In this document: piece by piece, positions 7,477-12,239 of the stretch
Layout: every line of letters starts with the position of its first letter
Position numbering within the stretch: the stretch's first letter is position 1
From: Tidjanibacter sp.
GTDB lineage: Bacteria; Bacteroidota; Bacteroidia; Bacteroidales; Rikenellaceae
Direction of reading: 5' to 3'
NCBI GenBank assembly: GCA_017630115.1
Contig: JAGBVY010000024.1
Coordinates: forward strand, 1-12,239
DNA: 12,239 bases
The notes under the pieces: generated by a model
What the model was told of the DNA's origin: nothing
The model's database searches: none
Seen by the model: only the letters and a program-made list of their open reading frames with translations
Program-made: the position numbers and the translations under genes

Positions 7477-9171
7477 TTAATTGATTTTCGAGTTTACAAC
7501 ATCCAAAATCCTCTTCTCCTCAGCGTCGGCTGCCTCGGCAATCTTGGCTGCCTCAGCCACAAGAGCGTCGGCCGTCTGGCGGTCCTTCAAGCCTGCGGCA
7601 TTGATTTTCACATTGAGGAATGCACCCTGAACGGCAGCACGAGCTGCAAGTGCACCCACGCCTGCGTCGCTCACCGAGTTGGGGTTGCCCTCCTCGGCCA
7701 TTGCGCCAGCAATCTCAAAGGCTGCATAAGAGGCCTTCATTGTTTTCAGAGGCACCTGAGTTGCATAGAGTGTTGCACGCTCCATAGCCTCGGCCCTTGC
7801 AGCCTTCTCGGCATCGGTACCCTTAGGCATTGCAAATACAGCCATAATCTGGTTGAACGCATCGGTATCCTCATCGACAAGGTAAAGCAGCTCGTTCATA
7901 ACCTTCTTGCCCTTCTCGGCCCAGTCGGAGAAGAACTCCCAACGCTCATCCCAGCCGGGTTTGTGGGCTGAGAGGTTGGCAACCATAGTGCCCAGCGCTG
8001 CGCCCAAAGCACCCATATAGGCCGAGATAGAACCACCACCGGGGGCTGGCGACTCCCTCGAAGTCTCCTCTGCAAAACCTTTGCAAGTCAAATCTACAAG
8101 ACCCTTCTTCACATTGTCCTTCTCAATCAGGCTCTCCACAATCTTCTCCTCAGGACGGAATGGGGTGAGCTCCGAAAGGCCCATAGAGCGAACAGCAATA
8201 TCCAAAATCTCCTCGTCGGTAATACCCAGCGAGCGTTGTTGTTTACGCAAGAAATACTTGCCCGCCTCCAAGAGTGCAGTGCGGGGTACAAGGCCCACAA
8301 TCTCAGTACCCGTTACCCTCACGCCACGAGCGGCAGCTGCACGACACACCTCCTCAAAGGCAATGTGGAGCGGAGTGGCAGCAATGTCGGTAATGTTCAT
8401 CGAAACCTGAGCGATACCATACTCCTCGATAAACCAACCAATAGCCTTACAACCTTTCAGCGTACCGGGAATCATCACAGGTTTGCCATTCTCGTCGCGT
8501 ACAATTTTGCCCACAATGGGTTTCTCCCTCATAGGACGGCCCTTCTCCCTGACGTCGAAAGCAATGGCGTTGGCCCTACGGGTGGAGGTTGTATTGAGGT
8601 TGAAGTTTACGGCAATCAAAAAGTCGCGTGCACCAACTACGGTAGCGCCACTACGAGCAGCCTGCTCGGTCCACTCTCCTCCGCCAAAGTCGGGCATCTC
8701 CTCGGGCTGAGTGATGCGCTGTTGGAGGCCCTCATACTCACCTCTACGACATACAGCCAAGTTTTTGCGCTCAGGTTTCAAGGCTGCGCTCTCGTAGCAA
8801 TAGGTGGGTACAGAGAGTTCACGAGCGATGCGCTCGGCAAGTGTGCGTGCCATCTGGGCGCACTCTTCGAGTGTCACGCCTGCAACAGGCACCAAGGGCA
8901 ACACGTCGGTAGCACCAATACGAGGGTGCTCACCGTGGTGGTAACGCATATCGATAAGCTCCGAGGCCTTCTTCACACCCTGGAAAGCAGCCTCAACAAC
9001 AGCCTCTGGCTCGCCCACAAAGGTCACAACAGTGCGGTTGGTGGCCTTACCTGGATCAACATCGAGAAGTTTTACGCCCTCGATAGCCTCAATAGCATCG
9101 GTAATCTGTCGGATGATTTCCAAATCGCGTCCCTCGCTAAAATTGGGAACACACTCAATAAGTCTTTTCAT
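7477..9171 (-). CDS. ftcD: Bifunctional glutamate formimidoyltransferase / formimidoyl-THF cyclodeaminase
   Basis: Moves the formimino group from N-formimino-glutamate to tetrahydrofolate, freeing glutamate, then cyclises formimino-THF to 5,10-methenyl-THF with loss of ammonia. The 564-residue fusion has the vertebrate FTCD layout (~541 residues): transferase N-subdomain (about 1-180), transferase C-subdomain (about 181-330), a linker, then the all-helical cyclodeaminase (about 345-560). VPNFSEGRD (8-16) and GEHPRIGATDVLPLVPV (80-96) are transferase hallmarks; His82 has the same number as the catalytic His of the porcine enzyme. ESPAPGGGSISAYMGALGAA (373-392) is the cyclodeaminase signature. 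This is the promoter-proximal gene of the unit, with a leader of about 90 nt. In many bacteria the two activities are separate genes (ftcD, fchA); here there is no stop or frameshift between them. Confidence 0.96.
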   Translation of the reverse strand: MKRLIECVPNFSEGRDLEIIRQITDAIEAIEGVKLLDVDPGKATNRTVVTFVGEPEAVVEAAFQGVKKASELIDMRYHHGEHPRIGATDVLPLVPVAGVTLEECAQMARTLAERIARELSVPTYCYESAALKPERKNLAVCRRGEYEGLQQRITQPEEMPDFGGGEWTEQAARSGATVVGARDFLIAVNFNLNTTSTRRANAIAFDVREKGRPMREKPIVGKIVRDENGKPVMIPGTLKGCKAIGWFIEEYGIAQVSMNITDIAATPLHIAFEEVCRAAAARGVRVTGTEIVGLVPRTALLEAGKYFLRKQQRSLGITDEEILDIAVRSMGLSELTPFRPEEKIVESLIEKDNVKKGLVDLTCKGFAEETSRESPAPGGGSISAYMGALGAALGTMVANLSAHKPGWDERWEFFSDWAEKGKKVMNELLYLVDEDTDAFNQIMAVFAMPKGTDAEKAARAEAMERATLYATQVPLKTMKASYAAFEIAGAMAEEGNPNSVSDAGVGALAARAAVQGAFLNVKINAAGLKDRQTADALVAEAAKIAEAADAEEKRILDVVNSKIN

Positions 9172-9268
9172 TGTAAAATGTAGTTTTTGGTTTGTTATTA
9201 AATATGATTACTATTCTCTTAGCTCTATCGGCCCCACTACACAAGCGCAATGGTGGCAATATAACTCT

Positions 9269-9300
9269 CAAAGATAGGAATTATTTTTGAGACTCGCACA
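9269..9300 (-). promoter_or_regulatory. Candidate hut operon promoter (Bacteroidetes type)
   Basis: On the minus strand, TATCTTTG (9276 to 9269) fully matches the Bacteroidetes -7 consensus TAnnTTTG. Twenty bases upstream, TGTG (9300 to 9297) differs by one base from the -33 element TTTG. Transcription would start near 9263, giving a leader of about 90 nt before ftcD. It is the only full -7 match found on this strand in the gap. No operator or riboswitch was recognised. Confidence 0.5.
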
Positions 9301-9334
9301 CGCGCGCACGCATATTTTACACGCGCATATATAT
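9295..9334. other. Alternating purine/pyrimidine tract (possible Z-DNA)
   Basis: Bases 9295-9315 alternate pyrimidine and purine without a break (CGCACACGCGCGCACGCATA, then T). After three T residues a second alternating run covers 9318-9334. CG, CA and TA steps dominate, the composition that can flip to Z-DNA under negative supercoiling. A CGCAT-AT-rich motif ending in TTTT is repeated (9310-9318 and 9325-9337). The tract lies between two divergent transcription units and overlaps the proposed -33 box of the hut promoter. Confidence 0.5.
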
Positions 9335-9346
9335 TTTGTGAGAAGT

Positions 9347-9377
9347 TTTGCAGTTTGAGAAAAAAACACTATCTTGC
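9347..9377 (+). promoter_or_regulatory. Candidate promoter for the M6 protease gene
   Basis: TTTG at 9347-9350 and TATCTTGC at 9370-9377 are separated by 19 bp. They resemble the Bacteroidetes -33/-7 pair, with two mismatches in the last two bases of the -7 box. The start of transcription would be near 9384, about 25 nt before the ATG. An alternative full -7 match, TATTTTTG at 9282-9289, lacks a -33 TTTG and would give a ~110-nt leader. I cannot choose firmly between them. Confidence 0.33.
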
Positions 9378-9408
9378 GAGACTAAAACACTATTATTTTA
9401 CCTAACAT

Positions 9409-11562
9409 ATGAAAAGGATAGCACTATCAATCTATTTGATGACCTTTACAGCCATTCTTGCAATGGCAACCCCCGCATTCCCCGGCAAAATCACACACGT
9501 CCAGAGCGACGGCTCGGTGGTGACCTTCCAAGTGATGGGCGACGAGTTCAACAACCACATCGTTGTTGATGGTCTCTACACCGCAATTATGGGTAGCGAC
9601 GGCGACCTCTACTATGCCCGCCTGCAAAATGGCTACCTCGAATCGTCGGGTGTGAAGATTAAATCGGCAAGCAAGCTCACCGCAGCCGAAAAGAACATTG
9701 CACAGCAGAGTATCGGCATCCGCAAGATGGTCGAAAACCCTATCTTCAACCGCAATATGCACTCCCCCGAGAGAGCCATACAGAACAAACTCGCCACTAT
9801 GAACAACGTTGCCCCCAACGAGGCAGCGCTCGAAATTGGCGACTGGGGTGGCGAAATTAAGGGCAAACGCAATATGCTCGTTATCTTGGTTGAATATACC
9901 GACATCAAGTTCTCCATTGAGAATCCTCAGGCTAAGTTCCACGACCTGCTGAACCAACCGGACTACTCCGAAGATGGTGGTACGGGTTGTGCTGCCGACT
10001 ATTTCAAGGATGCCTCCAACGGCGAATTTGAGCCCGTGTTTGACGTGGTAGGCCCATTCTGCCTCTCCGAGAATCGTTTCTTCTATGGTGGCAATGTTGG
10101 TGGCGAAGACCAAGCTCCTGCTTATCAGGCTATGGAGGCTTGTAACTTGGCCGACTCGGCAGGTGTAGATTTCTCGAAGTATGACAACGACGGCGACGGC
10201 AAGTTGGACCTCGTATTTGTCGTATATGCTGGTCACAACCCCGCTGAGGGTGGCCCTGCTGATGCCGTTTGGCCACACAAATGGGACATTATGCCCGGCA
10301 TCAACATCCCCTCCAACTCCTTCCCTCGCTACGACGGCAAGCAATTTACCGTTTATGCTTGTACCTCGGAGCTTAAAGGTAGGTCGGGCGTTAATATGAC
10401 CGGTATCGGTTCGTTCTGCCACGAGTTTAGCCACGCCATCGGTCTGCCCGACTGGTATGACACCGCCAACAACGTCTGCTTCGGTATGGACTACGCCTCC
10501 ATTATGCACGCCGGCAACTACCTTAACAATAGTCGCACTCCTCCTACCTACAACCTCTTGGAGCGTTGGTTGCTCGGTTGGGCTCTCCCCAAGGAGATTC
10601 ACTCGGCAGGCAGCTACGAGATTGAGCACGTCAGCACCGACGACGGCTACATTATGTGGGCCAATGAGTCGAAAACCGAGTGCTTCCTCTTTGAGTCGCG
10701 CACCAAAGCCGCCAACTTCAAGTGGGACAAATACCTCAATGGTGGCGACGACCGCTTTGGTTTGCAGGGTGGCGACGGTATGTTGATTTACCACGTCGAT
10801 TGGGACCGCACCCCCTACAATGGTTCCACCAATGCCTATGCAAAATGGGTGAACCACACCATCAATACCGACCCCGCACACCAATGTGCAACCATCTTCC
10901 GCGCCAACCCAACGGCCACAACGGAGCAGAGCAAAGGTTGGTTCTTCCCCGGTTCGAGAAACATCACAACACTCTCGTATGAAACCACTCCCACCTTCCA
11001 AAACTGGGACTTCGAGAGGATGCCCTATTACATCGACAACATCAAAATCGATGGCTCGAAGGTATCTTTCAAGGCTATGCTGAAAGACCTCACTATGGAT
11101 GCTCGCCAGTATGACGCACTGATTGACTGGGAGAGCTCCGATTACGAATACGCTTCGTGGAGGGTTGAGTATATCAACGAGCGCACCGGCGAGAAGAATA
11201 CCATCACTACAACCAACAAATATGTGATGCTCTACCCCTTGGAGCCCGAGACCGCATACAGCGCTTTGGTCTATGGCGATGGTGCACAAGAGCCTGTCTT
11301 TGAGTTCAACTTCGACACCATGGGTAGTGCTATCACTCCTCGCGCTGCACTCTTTGTTAACGCCGAGCAGGACTCCAAGTATCAGACCCGCCTGAGTGTG
11401 AAGAACCTCGAAAGCACTCCCGAGCAGATTCAGTGGTATGTCGATGGCAAGAGCTCGGAGGCCTACGTCTATCTGACCCCCGGCAAACACCAGATTTGCG
11501 CTGTCATCACCGACACCGATGGCAACACCCAGTACCTCTATCGCTACGTTAATGTTAAATAA
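9409..11562 (+). CDS. Secreted M6-family zinc metalloprotease
   Basis: Predicted secreted endopeptidase of the M6 (immune inhibitor A-like) family, 717 residues. A Sec signal peptide covers about residues 1-20, with cleavage near AMA/TPAF. The N-terminal segment (about 22-75: PGK, VQSDGS, GDEF, DGLYT) resembles the family's prodomain. The catalytic domain (about 150-460) has a calcium-loop-like DNDGDGKLD (259-267) and the zinc motif HEFSH (338-342) in GSFCHEFSHAIGLPDWYD, with Asp348 as probable third ligand. A fibronectin III-like domain (about 565-625) and an Ig/PKD-like domain (about 640-717) follow. I see no typical type IX secretion C-terminal signal, so its final location (periplasm, surface or medium) is open. 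A lipoprotein gene follows after 69 bp, and the hut operon starts divergently 237 bp away. Feeding host or dietary peptides into amino-acid fermentation is a reasonable inference. Confidence 0.9.
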   Translation: MKRIALSIYLMTFTAILAMATPAFPGKITHVQSDGSVVTFQVMGDEFNNHIVVDGLYTAIMGSDGDLYYARLQNGYLESSGVKIKSASKLTAAEKNIAQQSIGIRKMVENPIFNRNMHSPERAIQNKLATMNNVAPNEAALEIGDWGGEIKGKRNMLVILVEYTDIKFSIENPQAKFHDLLNQPDYSEDGGTGCAADYFKDASNGEFEPVFDVVGPFCLSENRFFYGGNVGGEDQAPAYQAMEACNLADSAGVDFSKYDNDGDGKLDLVFVVYAGHNPAEGGPADAVWPHKWDIMPGINIPSNSFPRYDGKQFTVYACTSELKGRSGVNMTGIGSFCHEFSHAIGLPDWYDTANNVCFGMDYASIMHAGNYLNNSRTPPTYNLLERWLLGWALPKEIHSAGSYEIEHVSTDDGYIMWANESKTECFLFESRTKAANFKWDKYLNGGDDRFGLQGGDGMLIYHVDWDRTPYNGSTNAYAKWVNHTINTDPAHQCATIFRANPTATTEQSKGWFFPGSRNITTLSYETTPTFQNWDFERMPYYIDNIKIDGSKVSFKAMLKDLTMDARQYDALIDWESSDYEYASWRVEYINERTGEKNTITTTNKYVMLYPLEPETAYSALVYGDGAQEPVFEFNFDTMGSAITPRAALFVNAEQDSKYQTRLSVKNLESTPEQIQWYVDGKSSEAYVYLTPGKHQICAVITDTDGNTQYLYRYVNVK

Positions 11563-11631
11563 CCAAGCAGACAAGTAGTAGGATTAGAGAGAAACAACAA
11601 AGAAGAGAATTAACAGAAGCAGTAAAAGAAT

Positions 11632-12060
11632 ATGAAACGCATAATCAAAATAGCAACACTCGTGTTTGCAGTAATACTCTCCTCGTGCGGTCCCAAGGAG
11701 GATGAGAAAATGGTGGCTATGGATGGCTTTATGGAGCAACAAAACCTCCCCGGCCTCTACCGCGATAGTAAGGTTGAATATGCCTTCAATGAGCAGACCG
11801 ACCAGTGTTATATCAACACCTCGAAGTGCATCTTCCGCATTATGAACGAGGCGGGCGATAAGTATCTCCAATTCACCCTTTCGGAGGCTCCCGTAGTGGG
11901 CCAAACCGTTGATGTTGTAGCTAAGAGCACCGGCTTTGGTCTTTCGTCGAACACCACCTACAACGGCCTGAAAGTTGAGAAGATTGAGAACAACCTCTGC
12001 TACCTGCGTAGTAGCGCCGAGGGTGGTTATATTGGTATCATCATCGCTTGGAAAGAGTAA
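11632..12060 (+). CDS. Small lipoprotein of unknown function
   Basis: I do not recognise a named family. The 142-residue protein has a lipoprotein signal: MKRIIKIATL, a hydrophobic stretch, then LSSC with lipidated Cys19. The residues after it (GPKEDEK) are charged and acidic-rich, like the lipoprotein export signal that sends Bacteroidetes lipoproteins to the cell surface. The mature part (about 124 residues) appears beta-rich with no long hydrophobic segment; it has three further Cys (59, 66, 123) and ends in GYIGIIIAWKE. It follows the M6 protease by 69 bp on the same strand, with a purine-rich leader (11610-11631) and a hairpin 20 bp after its stop, so the two are probably co-transcribed. 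An accessory, binding or inhibitor role for the protease is only a guess. Confidence 0.75.
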   Translation: MKRIIKIATLVFAVILSSCGPKEDEKMVAMDGFMEQQNLPGLYRDSKVEYAFNEQTDQCYINTSKCIFRIMNEAGDKYLQFTLSEAPVVGQTVDVVAKSTGFGLSSNTTYNGLKVEKIENNLCYLRSSAEGGYIGIIIAWKE

Positions 12061-12079
12061 CTACCAAGGCAAATAACTC

Positions 12080-12120
12080 ACAAGAAGCCCCCACACGAGT
12101 TTCGTGTGGGGGCTTCTTGT
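12080..12120. terminator. Perfect 19-bp hairpin after the protease-lipoprotein pair
   Basis: Bases 12080-12098 and 12102-12120 are exact reverse complements around a GTT loop. The stem includes CCCCCACACGA / TCGTGTGGGGG. It begins 20 bp after the lipoprotein stop codon, as expected of a terminator. The 3' arm ends TTCTTGT rather than in a pure T-tract, so intrinsic termination may rest mainly on stem strength. It is symmetric and could act on both strands. Confidence 0.75.
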
Positions 12121-12169
12121 ATTAGTGGTAATGATGCCCAAATTATTAGAGTGATTATGGAGGATTGGC

Positions 12170-12187
12170 CCTATGAGGCCTATAAGG
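12170..12187. repeat. Two-unit 9-bp tandem repeat (CCTATRAGG)
   Basis: CCTATGAGG (12170-12178) is followed directly by CCTATAAGG (12179-12187), with a degenerate third unit starting CCAATA. The segment is nearly palindromic (GGCCTATAAGGCC). It lies downstream of the last hairpin in sequence without a recognisable gene. Confidence 0.5.
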
Positions 12188-12194
12188 CCAATAC

Positions 12195-12239
12195 GCTGGG
12201 TTTACTGAGTTTACTGGGCTTACTGGGTTTACTGGGTTT
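12195..12239. repeat. 9-bp tandem repeat (ACTGGGTTT) running off the window
   Basis: Five consecutive 9-bp units are visible: GCTGGGTTT, ACTGAGTTT, ACTGGGCTT, ACTGGGTTT and ACTGGGTTT. The first three each carry one change, and the two nearest the window edge are perfect. The array is cut off by the window end, so its total length is unknown. No gene was seen between 12061 and 12239. Confidence 0.8.

Noticed and set aside
9172..9408. Riboswitch or small RNA in the divergent gap
   Set aside because: No known riboswitch core or stable stem followed by a T-run was recognised. The gap is explained by promoters and the alternating tract.
9427..11574. A 715-codon open frame antisense to the M6 protease gene
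   Set aside because: It is codon-aligned with the real gene, so it stays open simply because the protease gene avoids TTA, CTA and TCA codons. Its translation has no recognisable domain, while the plus-strand protein has a signal peptide and the HEFSH motif.
12170..12239. CRISPR array
   Set aside because: The units are 9 bp and directly adjacent, with no unique spacers, so this is a simple tandem repeat.

Overview
The window looks like a chromosomal segment of a gut-type member of the Bacteroidales. A Rikenellaceae/Alistipes-like host is my guess, not something the sequence proves. The reasons are Bacteroidetes-style lipoprotein signals with acidic residues just after the lipid-modified Cys, almost no Shine-Dalgarno sequences, promoter boxes of the TAnnTTTG type, a long-form urocanase, an M6 peptidase, and short intergenic tandem repeats. 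No rRNA, tRNA, CRISPR array or transposase was seen.

Left and centre (about 112-9171, all on the minus strand) form one tight six-gene unit read from right to left: ftcD (fused formimidoyltransferase-cyclodeaminase), hutU (urocanase), a pectinesterase lipoprotein, hutH (histidine ammonia-lyase), hutI (imidazolonepropionase) and a YqhD-like iron alcohol dehydrogenase. Gaps are 28, 48, 43 and 3 bp, and the last two genes overlap by 8 bp. The Hut enzymes make a complete route: histidine to urocanate (HutH), to imidazolone propionate (HutU), to N-formimino-glutamate (HutI), to glutamate plus formimino-THF and then methenyl-THF plus ammonia (FtcD). No histidine permease and no HutC-type repressor is present. 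The unit ends in a bidirectional terminator hairpin at 1-37, which suggests a convergent neighbour to the left. Between that hairpin and the last gene lies a short GTCGGTCGTC-type repeat.

The 237-bp divergent region at 9172-9408 holds a good candidate hut promoter on the minus strand, weaker candidates on the plus strand, and about 40 bp of nearly perfect alternating purine/pyrimidine sequence between them.

Right side (9409-12060, plus strand): a secreted M6-family metalloprotease, then a small lipoprotein of unknown function, closed by a perfect 19-bp hairpin at 12080-12120. The last ~70 bases contain two kinds of 9-bp tandem repeat that run to the window edge.

A secreted protease back-to-back with a histidine-fermentation operon fits an amino-acid-using gut bacterium. 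The unexpected parts are the pectinesterase embedded in the hut operon and the alcohol dehydrogenase coupled to hutI. I see no clear evidence of a wholly new system. The strongest leads are this operon composition and the unknown lipoprotein next to the protease.
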